This document shows, in pieces, positions 24,386 to 32,838 of a DNA stretch of 35,364 nucleotides. The position numbers and the translations under genes are program-made. This stretch comes from Akkermansiaceae bacterium. GTDB taxonomy: Bacteria > Verrucomicrobiota > Verrucomicrobiia > Verrucomicrobiales > Akkermansiaceae. The notes beneath the pieces were generated by a model. That model did not search any database. It was not told where the DNA came from and worked only from the letters and a program-made list of their open reading frames with translations. The DNA is taken from contig SUVN01000023.1 in assembly GCA_015061985.1 (NCBI GenBank), forward strand, positions 1-35,364, in the 5' to 3' direction. Within the stretch, counting starts at the first letter, position 1. Each line of letters opens with the position of its first letter.

Positions 24386-25354
24386 TTAGAAGCTGTCAGA
24401 CTCAGAGATGTTCTGCTGCCCGGCAGGCTGGGGTGTCGCGGGTGCCGGCTGCTGCGGCGTGCCCGGATTGACCGGTGCCGGCTGGGGAATGTCTGCTCCT
24501 TTATCAACGATGGTGTCATCATTGCTGTCCTCTGCGGCGGCTTTCTGCTCGGCTGCGGCATCCTGCGGCGCGGCGGGCTGGGGAGCCATGGAATGCAGCG
24601 GCTGACGGGTCTGCGGGTCAACCTCCACGCCATTGATGAACATGCGGGTGGTGGTTTGACCTGCGGCATCCGTCTGCTGTTTGATTTGGATGGTCTGCAT
24701 GTTGCCGTTACCATCCATCTGCATCATCACTCGGCTGCTCTGTGCGGTGAACTGGGGCTGTCCCGGTTGCTGCGGTGTTGCGCCTCCGCCCAGCGGGGCT
24801 ACCGAGGTGGGCAGAGCGGGAACCGCCGGTTGCGTGTTACTGTCTGCCGGTGTCTGTGCATCACCCGTGGTTACCATGGGCTGAGCATTGCGGCGAGCCA
24901 TGCGGCTGCAGGCTCGGATGGGGGTTCCCTCGCGACCGCCCAGCAGGTAGAGATGGTCAATTTTGAGCACGGCTTCCTCGCCGGGCTGCATCTGAGAAAT
25001 GGTGTCAACAATGGAGGCCGGCTGGCCGGGCAGCTCCTTGTTCATGGCAACGGTGAAGCGGGTGCCGGCGGTCAGCTGGCCGTCACCGTAGCGCACGTAC
25101 TTGCGGTAGCCAAGACTGTCAATCACTTCAAATACAGCCACCTGAACCATGGTCGGGGCATCCTGCTCAACTGTTTGCACGGGCATGTCACGCAATCCCA
25201 CAAAGGAGGCGCGTACTGTGTTGGAGGCCAGTAAATCACAATTGCCGCGCATACCGGCGGCATTGGGCATAGGGGCGGGATTCACGATGTCGGCAGACAC
25301 CGGGGCTGTCAGCGCAAGGGCGAGAATGGCGGTATAGGAAATGAGGTTCTTCAT
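24386..25354 (-). CDS. Secreted Pro/Gln-rich protein of unknown function
   Basis: The 322-residue product is not recognised. The ATG at 25354 begins a clear signal peptide (1-21, VSA-DI cleavage). A folded domain follows (about 35-160) with LGYRKYVRYGDGQ and PGEEAVLKIDHLYLL, which suggests a small beta domain. From about 165 the chain is a low-complexity Pro/Gln/Ala linker, with one conserved-looking block near 200-245 (RMFINGVEVDP). The start upstream at 25399 would lengthen the signal oddly. A weak promoter candidate lies near 25407-25434 (TTGCAA, 16 bases, CATATT). A strong terminator follows the gene. Confidence 0.65.
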   Translation of the reverse strand: MKNLISYTAILALALTAPVSADIVNPAPMPNAAGMRGNCDLLASNTVRASFVGLRDMPVQTVEQDAPTMVQVAVFEVIDSLGYRKYVRYGDGQLTAGTRFTVAMNKELPGQPASIVDTISQMQPGEEAVLKIDHLYLLGGREGTPIRACSRMARRNAQPMVTTGDAQTPADSNTQPAVPALPTSVAPLGGGATPQQPGQPQFTAQSSRVMMQMDGNGNMQTIQIKQQTDAAGQTTTRMFINGVEVDPQTRQPLHSMAPQPAAPQDAAAEQKAAAEDSNDDTIVDKGADIPQPAPVNPGTPQQPAPATPQPAGQQNISESDSF

Positions 25355-25580
25355 GGTCGTATACGTCTTCAAAAGAGAATACGTCGTGAAAGATGCCATC
25401 CTTTCAAATATGTTGGGAAATAATCTTTTTGCAAAAAGTTTACCAACAAGTGGCGGCAGGTCCTTCTCTGTGGGGAATATAAATTATATATGCATGCAGA
25501 CTCATGAGAAAGCAGAAAACAAAAAGCGCGATTGAGTGAATTTGCGAAAGAGGGGAGGAGAAATCACAGTAATACTGAAC

Positions 25581-27434
25581 TTATTGAGCCTGAAAACGGC
25601 GGTTTATTTCGCTGACGGGGAATGGCAGCATGGTGGGTTTGCCACCGGGGGTGCAGTAGGGAATTTCGCAACGAAGCAGCTCTGCCAGTAAAGGCATGGG
25701 GCGCTCCAGCAGCGGGGCGACATCTTCCTGCATGGCATAGCGACGAGCCAGTTGACGGGCAAAAGGCTCAAAGGGATTGCGGGCGCGGTTTAACCGCACC
25801 TCTCCACGGGTAAACACCTGCAACAATTCGAGGATGAACGGGGCAACCTGTTTCATGGGGAGCAGAGCGGGAATGGCCTCGATACGCAGGGTATTTCTGC
25901 CGAATCGGCTGATGCCGAAACCGGCCTGTTCCAGCTGCTGAGCCGCCTCTACGGCCGGGCCGATATCGCGGGTATCCAGCTCCAGCAGTTCCGGCACAAG
26001 AAGCCGCTGCGAGGTCATGGGGCGGCGCTCTGTCTCCTGCAAGCGCTCAAAGATGATGCGCTCCCGCGCCGCTCGGGGTGAGAGCAACACCATACCCTCC
26101 GTGTTTTCGAAAATGGCGTACTTGTCCTGAAGCGTCCCGATATGCCGAAAATTCGGTAGTTCCGGGGAGGTTTCCTGCGCCGGATGGGCAGAAGATTCCA
26201 CCGGAGGAGGAGTCGTACAGCGCTTGGCCGGGGTCGGGGGGAGGGTGAATTCCTGTTGTCGCGGTGTCACTATCGGCTGCAGCACCAGAGGTGGGGGCTT
26301 CGGCGCGTCCCTGCTCGGCTGAGGTTTGGTAACAACAGTCTGTTGTGGTTTACAAACAGGAGCAGGAGAGGGAATCTGATGCGGTACTTCCACCTGCTGT
26401 GGGGGTGCAGGTAGCTCTTCTGCCCCGCCACGGGCATGATGTGCCAGCGTGGAGGCCACGGCCTCGATGATGGCGAGCGTCAGTTCCGAGGGGCGTCGGA
26501 AGCGTACCTCTCGTTTGGCAGGATGCACATTGACATCCACCAGCGCGGGTTCCACCTGCAGATAAAGAAAAAGGCCGGGATGAAGCCCCGTAGGAAAACC
26601 GCCGTAACCATCTCTCACGGCACGGTTGATGATAGTATCCTCTATGGGGCGGCCATTGAGAAAAACATACTGCATGCGACGATTGCGTCGCGCGGCAGAC
26701 AGAGGCATCAGATAGCCGCTGATGGTGATTCCGGGCGCTTCCGTCGGGCGCACCTGCATGAGTTGGTCTGCCGTATCGCGGCCAATAAAATCGGCAATAC
26801 GCAGCCGGAGGTCGTGAGTTCCCGCCACATCGAACACCACTGCCCCATCCCGCACAAAGGTGAAGCGAATATTCGGGAAAGCGAGAGCATGCAGCCGCAC
26901 CTGGTGCTCCACATGCCCGGATTCCGTTTCATCACTCTTCAGGAACTTGCGCCGAACGGGTGTATTGAAGAACAGGTTGGAGATGGATATCTCCGTCCCG
27001 GGAGCACAGCCGGCATTCATCAGAGGTGCCATGTCGCCGCCCTCACAAGAGACACGCCATCCCTCTACATCCTGGGCGCGGCGCGTGGTCAGCGTGAGTT
27101 GGGAAACAGAGGCAATACTGGGAAGAGCCTCCCCGCGAAAGCCCAGCTGCCGGATGTCGAACAAATCCTCGACCTTGCGGAGCTTGCTGGTGGCATGCCG
27201 CAGGAGACACATCTGAGTATCGGCCTTGCTCATGCCACAGCCGTCATCCGTCACCTTGATGAGGGAGACTCCGCCGCGCCTGATTTCCACACGAATAGCC
27301 GTTGCCCCGGCATCGATGCTGTTCTCCACCAATTCCTTGACCACGGAGGCAGGCCGTTCCACGACCTCGCCGGCCGCCACCTGGCTGGCCAGCGTATCGC
27401 TCATCAACTGAATGTTCTGTTCTCCCTGCTCCAT
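25581..27434 (-). CDS. mutL: DNA mismatch repair protein MutL
   Basis: MutL links mismatch recognition by MutS to strand removal. The 617-residue product has a GHKL ATPase: ELVENSIDAG near 34-43, DDGCGM near 62, GFRGEALPSIASV near 98. A Pro-rich linker (about 330-425) joins a C-terminal dimerisation domain. The usual endonuclease motif DQHAxxE is replaced by SPRAARE near 450. The end motif CPHGRP is replaced by CTPGGKP near 593, and the ACR motif is also altered. The nick activity therefore looks lost, unlike most MutH-less bacteria. It is divergent from mcsA, with its own promoter. Confidence 0.93.
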   Translation of the reverse strand: MEQGEQNIQLMSDTLASQVAAGEVVERPASVVKELVENSIDAGATAIRVEIRRGGVSLIKVTDDGCGMSKADTQMCLLRHATSKLRKVEDLFDIRQLGFRGEALPSIASVSQLTLTTRRAQDVEGWRVSCEGGDMAPLMNAGCAPGTEISISNLFFNTPVRRKFLKSDETESGHVEHQVRLHALAFPNIRFTFVRDGAVVFDVAGTHDLRLRIADFIGRDTADQLMQVRPTEAPGITISGYLMPLSAARRNRRMQYVFLNGRPIEDTIINRAVRDGYGGFPTGLHPGLFLYLQVEPALVDVNVHPAKREVRFRRPSELTLAIIEAVASTLAHHARGGAEELPAPPQQVEVPHQIPSPAPVCKPQQTVVTKPQPSRDAPKPPPLVLQPIVTPRQQEFTLPPTPAKRCTTPPPVESSAHPAQETSPELPNFRHIGTLQDKYAIFENTEGMVLLSPRAARERIIFERLQETERRPMTSQRLLVPELLELDTRDIGPAVEAAQQLEQAGFGISRFGRNTLRIEAIPALLPMKQVAPFILELLQVFTRGEVRLNRARNPFEPFARQLARRYAMQEDVAPLLERPMPLLAELLRCEIPYCTPGGKPTMLPFPVSEINRRFQAQ

Positions 27435-27449
27435 GGAACGCGTTGCATG

Positions 27450-27478
27450 ACTTTATCACGGTGCAAACGCTGCGTCAA
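27450..27478 (-). promoter_or_regulatory. Promoter of mutL
   Basis: TTGACG (27478-27473), a 17-base spacer and TAAAGT (27455-27450) on the minus strand, 15 bases from the ATG at 27434, giving a leader of about 8 bases. Confidence 0.6.
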
Positions 27479-27553
27479 CTCCGCATTGTGATTTTCATTT
27501 CATTGTGTCCTTTCCCATTCCGTTCTGCTGACACAGAAAGACACGCAGATGTC

Positions 27554-27582
27554 TGGAAAAACTTCCCGCGCGGGTGTATGCT
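27554..27582 (+). promoter_or_regulatory. Promoter of mcsA-mcsB-clpC
   Basis: TGGAAA (27554-27559), a 17-base spacer and TATGCT (27577-27582), 10 bases from GTG 27593. No CtsR heptad operator or CIRCE inverted repeat was seen nearby. Confidence 0.5.
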
Positions 27583-27592
27583 GGTGTTCCAA

Positions 27593-28096
27593 GTGAAAAA
27601 GTGCCACATATGCGGGAAGCGTGCGTCCATCTCACTCACGCAAATTATCAACGGACAGGTCTCCGAGCTTGCCCTCTGCGAGGATTGTGCCAAAAAGAAC
27701 GGGTTGTTTGACCCCGGCACACTCAGCTTTGCTGAAAAATTCTTCCCGGAAGAGTTCAAGGCCCGCGTCGACAAACTTGTCCGCGAATTGACGGAACGTG
27801 TAACCGACGGTGAAGACTCCGAAGGGGAAGATGTGCTGGTACGCTGCCCGGCCTGCGGGTTTGAGCTCCCCACGTTCCGCAAGACCGGGCGTTTGGGATG
27901 CCCCACTTGCTATACTGTCTTTGCGCGTGAGCTTTCTCTGGAATCTGCCTCTGAAGATTCCGAATATGAGGGCGAAGTTGACGAAAAAGCACAGCTGGAA
28001 GTCGAACTTCGTGAAGCCATCGAACGGGAGGACTACGAAACGGCAGCTCAGCTGCGCGACCGTATCCGCAACCTCAATTCTGCAGAAAAATCATGA
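27593..28096 (+). CDS. mcsA: McsA-like zinc-binding UVR-domain protein
   Basis: McsA is the partner and activator of the McsB arginine kinase. The 167-residue product has four CxxC pairs: CHIC near 4-7, CEDC near 28, CPAC near 86 and CPTC near 103, for zinc. It ends in a UVR motif (EVELREAIEREDYETAAQLRDRI, about 138-160) as found in UvrB/UvrC and ClpC. The start GTG at 27593 gives a compact N-terminus (VKKCHICGK) like known McsA proteins and fits the promoter; ATG 27578 lies within the -10. mcsB overlaps its stop by 4 bases. There is no ctsR gene before it. Confidence 0.88.
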   Translation: MKKCHICGKRASISLTQIINGQVSELALCEDCAKKNGLFDPGTLSFAEKFFPEEFKARVDKLVRELTERVTDGEDSEGEDVLVRCPACGFELPTFRKTGRLGCPTCYTVFARELSLESASEDSEYEGEVDEKAQLEVELREAIEREDYETAAQLRDRIRNLNSAEKS

Positions 28097-29187
28097 CGAC
28101 GGACGAACTGATCAGCTCTCCCCTTGCAGACTGGATGCTTGAATGTGACGATGAGCAGGATGTTGTCATCGGTACGATAGGGCGTCTGGTACGCAACCTG
28201 CCGGGTTACCGCTTCCCCGGCTGGAGCACGGCTGAAGACCGCCGCGCCGTCAGTGATATTCTCCTGCCTGCGCTCAAAGGGCTGCGCGGGTTCAAGAATG
28301 CGTACTGCTGCGAGATGCAGGAGTTGAGCTATGAGCAACGCCGCGCCCTGATGGTGCGCAAGCAGCTCACGCCCTGCATGGCGGCGCGGCAGGACGGCTG
28401 CCACCTGATTATCCCGGAAAAGCGCAATATCATCTGCATGGTGAATGAGGAAGAACACCTCGTTCTCCACGCCTGCCGCGCCGGCAACAGCATCCGTGAA
28501 ACTATCAACGAGCTTCGCAGGCTCGCTTTCGCACTGGAAAGCAAGGTGAACTTTGCACAGGACTCCCGCAACGGCTATCTGACCAGCATGCCGGGTGAAT
28601 CCGGCGATGGGATTCAAATATACACCGTGCTGCACCTGCCCGGCCTGACCATCAGCAACATGATGCCGCAGGTCACCAAGGCCATGGAAAAGCTGCACAT
28701 CAACATTTCTCCCTATTATTCCGACGGCGAGGACGATACAGGCAACCTATTCATCGTCTATTCCATTCCCGGTCCCGAGGGCAGCACGGAGGAGCTGATG
28801 ACGCACTACCGCAATGTGCTGAAACAACTCATCAACAGAGAGCTGCAGGTCAGAGCCAGGCTGGCGGAAGAACCCGGACTTGTGCTGGCAGACAAAGTGG
28901 CGCGAGCCTATGCCACCCTCAGTCATGCCCGCAGGCTCTCCCTGCAGGAATCTCGCAATGCCATTTCCGTTCTGCGGTTGGGGTATCTGCTGGGTATGTT
29001 TGACTGGGACGACAGAATTCCGCCCCGAACCGCCCTCTTACAACTGCGGGAGCTGGATATGATGCTTGCTCTGAACACAGCCATGCGGAAGCCGGAGGAG
29101 GAAGCGGCTCAGCCCATCATCCGCGCCCGCGCGGCTCGTGATTTTCTGGCATCCAACAGCGCCGGACTCTCCCCCCAATTTTCATAA
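28093..29187 (+). CDS. mcsB: McsB-like protein, kinase motifs degenerate (probable pseudokinase)
   Basis: McsB in Bacillus phosphorylates arginines, tagging proteins for ClpC-ClpP. The 364-residue product aligns over the catalytic domain: VNEEEHL at 117-123, GYLTSMP at 161-167 and LHLPGL. The active-site set is largely changed. The first Arg of the N-terminal SxRxRLxRN motif is Ile (T28, I29, G30, then RLVRN). The catalytic Cys (C167 in B. subtilis) is Met166. The GTGLR loop is GDGIQ (Q175). The YGEG.. loop is YYSDGEDDTG. Only the NEE glutamates remain. Arginine phosphorylation is therefore unlikely. The helical C-terminal domain (about 255-360) is intact, so a scaffold role for ClpC is possible. 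Confidence 0.8.
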   Translation: MTTDELISSPLADWMLECDDEQDVVIGTIGRLVRNLPGYRFPGWSTAEDRRAVSDILLPALKGLRGFKNAYCCEMQELSYEQRRALMVRKQLTPCMAARQDGCHLIIPEKRNIICMVNEEEHLVLHACRAGNSIRETINELRRLAFALESKVNFAQDSRNGYLTSMPGESGDGIQIYTVLHLPGLTISNMMPQVTKAMEKLHINISPYYSDGEDDTGNLFIVYSIPGPEGSTEELMTHYRNVLKQLINRELQVRARLAEEPGLVLADKVARAYATLSHARRLSLQESRNAISVLRLGYLLGMFDWDDRIPPRTALLQLRELDMMLALNTAMRKPEEEAAQPIIRARAARDFLASNSAGLSPQFS

Positions 29188-29210
29188 ACCAATCGGACAA
29201 ACTTTTCCCC

Positions 29211-31847
29211 ATGAATAATTTCACACCACGCGCACAGCAGGTCATGAATCTGGCTCGCCGGGAGGCAGACAGATTCCGCCACAACTACATCGGCGCAGAG
29301 CATGTTCTGCTCGGGCTCCTGAAGCTCGGCCAGGGCGTTGCCGTCAGCGTCATGGAAAACAGCGGGCTCAATATCGCCGCACTGGCCGAAAAAATAGAAA
29401 AATCCCTGATGCCGGGTAATGCCTCCGGCACGGAAGGCAGCCTTCCCTATACCCCCCGTGTTCGCAAGCTCCTCTCCATGGCCGGAGAGGAGGCCAAGAG
29501 CCTGCGCCACACCTACATCGGCACCGAGCACATCCTCCTGGCCATTCTGCGAGATTCCGATGGTCTGGCATGGCATGCACTCACCTCTGCCGGGCTCACT
29601 TATGATACCGCGCTGAAAGGCGTGCAGCAGGAAATCAGCCCCCGATTCAGCGCAGAGGATGACGATGCCGCCGGCTCCGGTCGCGGCGATGAGTTCCCGC
29701 CCAATCGCCCACCGCACGATGAGGAAGACGACGAGATGTTCCTCAATCGCCAATCTGCCGGGCGCGGTGGTTACGAACGTGGCAAAACTCCGGCGCTCAA
29801 GGCTTTCGGCCGCGATTTGACGGAGCGAGCCGCCAAGGGCGAGCTGGACCCGGTCATTGGCAGACGCGCCGAAATCGAGCGCGTGATTCAGATTCTCTGC
29901 CGCCGCACCAAAAACAACCCGGTTCTTCTGGGTGAAGCCGGTGTCGGTAAGACCGCCATTGTGGAAGGTTTGGCGCAGATGATTGTGACAGGGGATGTGC
30001 CGGAGTTCCTGCTGGGCAAGAAAATCATTTCTCTGGATTTGGCGCTCATGGTGGCGGGCACGAAATACCGCGGACAGTTCGAGGAACGGCTCAAGGCCGT
30101 GATGGATGAGATCCTTCACGAGAAGAATATCATTCTCTTCATTGATGAGATGCACACACTCATGGGGGCCGGCTCTGCCGAAGGTACGATGGATGCCTCC
30201 AACATCATAAAACCCGCACTTTCTCGTGGCGAGATGCAGGCCATCGGTGCCACCACGCTCAACGAATTCCGTAAGCATGTGGAAAAGGATGCCGCCTTTG
30301 AGCGTCGTTTCCAGCAGGTACAGGTCGGGGAACCCTCGGTCGAGGACACCATCCTTATTCTCAAAGGAATTGCCCCCCGCTATGAGGAGCATCACCACGT
30401 CCGCTACACCCCCGCTGCTCTGGAGGCCGCGGCCAATCTCTCCAAGCGCTACCTTACCGGGCGTTTCCTGCCGGACAAGGCCATCGACCTCATGGACGAG
30501 GCAGGCTCCCGACTCCGCGTGGCTCGCATGACCCGCCCCGCCTCCATCAAGGAAATTGAGCAGCAGTGTGCCCAACTGGAGGCAGACAAAAAAGCCGCCG
30601 TGGATAATCAGGACTTCGAGCAGGCTGCCACGCTGCGCGACCGTTGTCAGGAGCTCCGCAAGAAACTTTCCGGCTCTCTCGATGGATGGAAGAAGGATAT
30701 GAACACCTCCGTGCCGGATGTGACGGAAGAGGATATCATGACCGTGGTGTCCAAGTGGACGGGAATCCCCCTCTCCCGCATGGAGGAAAAGGAGGCTGAA
30801 AAACTCCTGCACATGGAGGAGGAACTCAAGAGCAAGGTCATCGGGCAGGATATAGCCTGCTCAGCCATTTCCCGCGCCTTGCGCCGCAGCCGGGCTGATA
30901 TCAAGGATCCCCGCCGCCCCATTGGCTCTTTCCTCTTCATGGGCCCGACCGGTGTGGGTAAAACCTATCTGGCCCGCAATCTTGCGGAAATCATGTTCGG
31001 CACGGCAGAGGCGCTCATTCAGGTGGATATGAGCGAATACATGGAGAAATTCAGCACGAGCCGCCTCATCGGCGCGCCTCCCGGGTATGTGGGACACGAT
31101 GACGGAGGCCAGCTTACGGAGCAGGTTCGCCGCCGCCCTTATGCCGTCATTCTCTTTGACGAGGTGGAGAAAGCGCATCCGGATGTGATGAACCTCCTGC
31201 TGCAGATTCTGGAGGAAGGCACGGTGACCGACTCGCTCGGCAGAAAAGTCAACTTCTCCAATACCATCATCATTCTTACCTCCAACGTGGGGGCCAGTCT
31301 GGCCAGCCGTCAGGGCACCATGGGCTTTGGTGCCATGGCCTCGCAGGAAGCGGATTACGATACGATGAAGGAGAAGATTACCGAGTCCGCCAAGCAGCAT
31401 TTCCGCCCGGAATTCATCAATCGCTTTGATGAGCTGGTCGTCTTCCGCATGTTGGAGCGCCCCGATCTCGAAAAAATCGTGGAGCTGGAGGCCAATAAGC
31501 TCATCAAGCGTCTGGCAGAGAAGAAAATCAATCTGACACTCTCCCCGGAAGTCATCGGTATGCTGGTGGACAAGGGCTATGACCCGCAATATGGGGCGCG
31601 TCCCATGCGCCGCGCCATTGAGCGTCTGCTGGAAGACCCCATTGCGGAAGCCATTCTGCGTGGCGACCTCTCTGCCGGTAATTCCTCAAGGGCGAGCCGA
31701 CCGGAAGGAACGGATAAAATTGAGTTCGCCGACGAGACTCCGATACCGGAGAAAAAGCAGGCTTCCCCTAAACGGAAAACAACGGCAACCAAGGCAAAAG
31801 CACCCGCTAAGCCCCGAGCTTCCCGTAAAAAGAAAGACGATAAGTAA
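29211..31847 (+). CDS. clpC: ClpC-type AAA+ unfoldase
   Basis: ClpC unfolds substrates and feeds them to ClpP. The 878-residue product has two Clp_N repeats (IGAEHVLLG near 27-35 and IGTEHILLA near 103-111), AAA1 with Walker [10 protein letters not shown] near 240 and [12 protein letters not shown] near 310, a middle UVR segment (about 445-480), and AAA2 with Walker [10 protein letters not shown] near 577. The N-terminal glutamates that hold phosphoarginine in B. subtilis (E32, E106) are present as E30 and E106. After about residue 825 there is a Lys-rich tail ([20 protein letters not shown]) not typical of ClpC. A terminator follows the stop. Confidence 0.95.
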   Translation: MNNFTPRAQQVMNLARREADRFRHNYIGAEHVLLGLLKLGQGVAVSVMENSGLNIAALAEKIEKSLMPGNASGTEGSLPYTPRVRKLLSMAGEEAKSLRHTYIGTEHILLAILRDSDGLAWHALTSAGLTYDTALKGVQQEISPRFSAEDDDAAGSGRGDEFPPNRPPHDEEDDEMFLNRQSAGRGGYERGKTPALKAFGRDLTERAAKGELDPVIGRRAEIERVIQILCRRTKNNPVLLGEAGVGKTAIVEGLAQMIVTGDVPEFLLGKKIISLDLALMVAGTKYRGQFEERLKAVMDEILHEKNIILFIDEMHTLMGAGSAEGTMDASNIIKPALSRGEMQAIGATTLNEFRKHVEKDAAFERRFQQVQVGEPSVEDTILILKGIAPRYEEHHHVRYTPAALEAAANLSKRYLTGRFLPDKAIDLMDEAGSRLRVARMTRPASIKEIEQQCAQLEADKKAAVDNQDFEQAATLRDRCQELRKKLSGSLDGWKKDMNTSVPDVTEEDIMTVVSKWTGIPLSRMEEKEAEKLLHMEEELKSKVIGQDIACSAISRALRRSRADIKDPRRPIGSFLFMGPTGVGKTYLARNLAEIMFGTAEALIQVDMSEYMEKFSTSRLIGAPPGYVGHDDGGQLTEQVRRRPYAVILFDEVEKAHPDVMNLLLQILEEGTVTDSLGRKVNFSNTIIILTSNVGASLASRQGTMGFGAMASQEADYDTMKEKITESAKQHFRPEFINRFDELVVFRMLERPDLEKIVELEANKLIKRLAEKKINLTLSPEVIGMLVDKGYDPQYGARPMRRAIERLLEDPIAEAILRGDLSAGNSSRASRPEGTDKIEFADETPIPEKKQASPKRKTTATKAKAPAKPRASRKKKDDK

Positions 31848-31851
31848 GAAT

Positions 31852-31886
31852 AAAGCGCCGCCATCTCTACGATTGGCGGCGCTTTT
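31852..31886. terminator. Terminator shared by clpC and the secreted protein at 31907
   Basis: A 12-base stem, AAAGCGCCGCCA pairing with TGGCGGCGCTTT, around a 10-base loop, followed by TTTT on plus. On minus it is followed by a weaker T-rich stretch. It sits between convergent genes and could end both transcripts. Confidence 0.8.
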
Positions 31887-31906
31887 ACGTGTAGTATAAG
31901 TGAAAT

Positions 31907-32596
31907 TCAGCGAACCCAACGGCCGGCTCCGGCAGGCAAGCGCCCCTCGCCCACAGGCTGGTAGCGAGTGGATTCCATATTCCCCCACATCGGCACGCCG
32001 AAAGCAGCTTTCCACTTGGCGCTCATGCTCTGACCCGTGTAGCAGCCGTAGCTCCAGCATTCCGCATCCGGGGCAAAAATATCGCGGCGTATTTTGGTGG
32101 CAAGCTCATCCTCGTGCATCCACTGGGTGGAGGCACCGATGATATCGTTGCTGTAATCCAACATGAAGGCATGCGGGTTGGAATGCCCGAAATAATAGAA
32201 AGAATTAATCTTTTCCCCACGGCGCGGAGCTTTATTGATGGCTGCGTAGGCAGCCTCTGCGGAGTCCACGTATACCAGCTGCACCCCCAGTTTGCCGGCA
32301 GTCTCCCGAATCTTGGGGATATAGTCTATCTTATTTTCCCGACTGCGGGTGATGTATGAGGGGCGGAATACAATCCACACAATGCGCTCATTCGGCTTTT
32401 TTGCCTTCGTAATTCCTATTTGCACGGTCGATGCCCGAATGAAGTTGGCCCACCAATTATCGTGAGCCGACGGTCCGCGGTAGTTCTCCCACGAGCGCAA
32501 AGCCACGCCCCCGGCCAATATGACTTCCAGACCGTGAGCCAGCGGGCTGAATACACAAAGCCCGAGCACCACAAGCAGTTGCATCACCTTCTTCAT
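31907..32596 (-). CDS. Secreted protein with possible caspase-like His/Cys pair
   Basis: The 229-residue product has a signal peptide (1-22). The body has alternating strands and helices: RIVWIVFRPSY near 71-81, KLGVQLVYVDSAEAAYAAI near 102-120, SFYYFGHSN near 132-140 with H138, and CWSYGCYTGQS near 180-190 with C185. A hydrophobic strand ending in GHS followed, after about 45 residues, by a strand ending in a Cys is the layout of caspase-like (clan CD) peptidases, but no known family is recognised, so activity is not established. The start 32596 (not 32626) is chosen because the promoter's -10 lies 7 bases upstream of it. Confidence 0.6.
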   Translation of the reverse strand: MKKVMQLLVVLGLCVFSPLAHGLEVILAGGVALRSWENYRGPSAHDNWWANFIRASTVQIGITKAKKPNERIVWIVFRPSYITRSRENKIDYIPKIRETAGKLGVQLVYVDSAEAAYAAINKAPRRGEKINSFYYFGHSNPHAFMLDYSNDIIGASTQWMHEDELATKIRRDIFAPDAECWSYGCYTGQSMSAKWKAAFGVPMWGNMESTRYQPVGEGRLPAGAGRWVR

Positions 32597-32603
32597 CGAC
32601 AGC

Positions 32604-32633
32604 AGCATACAGGATGACGGCCCCATTTGTCAA
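32604..32633 (-). promoter_or_regulatory. Promoter of the secreted caspase-like gene
   Basis: TTGACA (32633-32628), an 18-base spacer and TATGCT (32609-32604) on the minus strand, 7 bases from the ATG at 32596. Between this and the next promoter (32634-32802) lie short inverted repeats but no gene. Confidence 0.65.
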
Positions 32634-32802
32634 GTGCGGGTTGTGCCTTAGTTCATTTATTTGAACAATCCGCAAATCCGTAATACCGCCGGACGCATTT
32701 TTCACTTATTTGCGGCATAACGCAGAGGCACGCAAATCGGATAGAGTAACGACTTAGCAAAAATGGCAGCAGACTCTGTACTGTCCATGGCAAGATTGAA
32801 GC

Positions 32803-32832
32803 TTGATAGAACAAGTCATGGTATGGTAGAAT
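32803..32832 (+). promoter_or_regulatory. Promoter of the M23 peptidase-nadD pair
   Basis: TTGATA (32803-32808), an 18-base spacer and TAGAAT (32827-32832), 6 bases from the ATG at 32839, so the mRNA is probably leaderless. Confidence 0.6.
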
Positions 32833-32838
32833 AATCAC

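Noticed and set aside
29109..30812. Minus-strand open frame of 567 codons opposite clpC
   Set aside because: It mirrors the clpC N-terminal half and has no independent support.
32641..32740. Repeated CGCAAATC elements and a GTTCA/TGAAC palindrome between divergent promoters
   Set aside because: The copies are only 8 bases and imperfect; they could be operator sites but there is not enough to call one.
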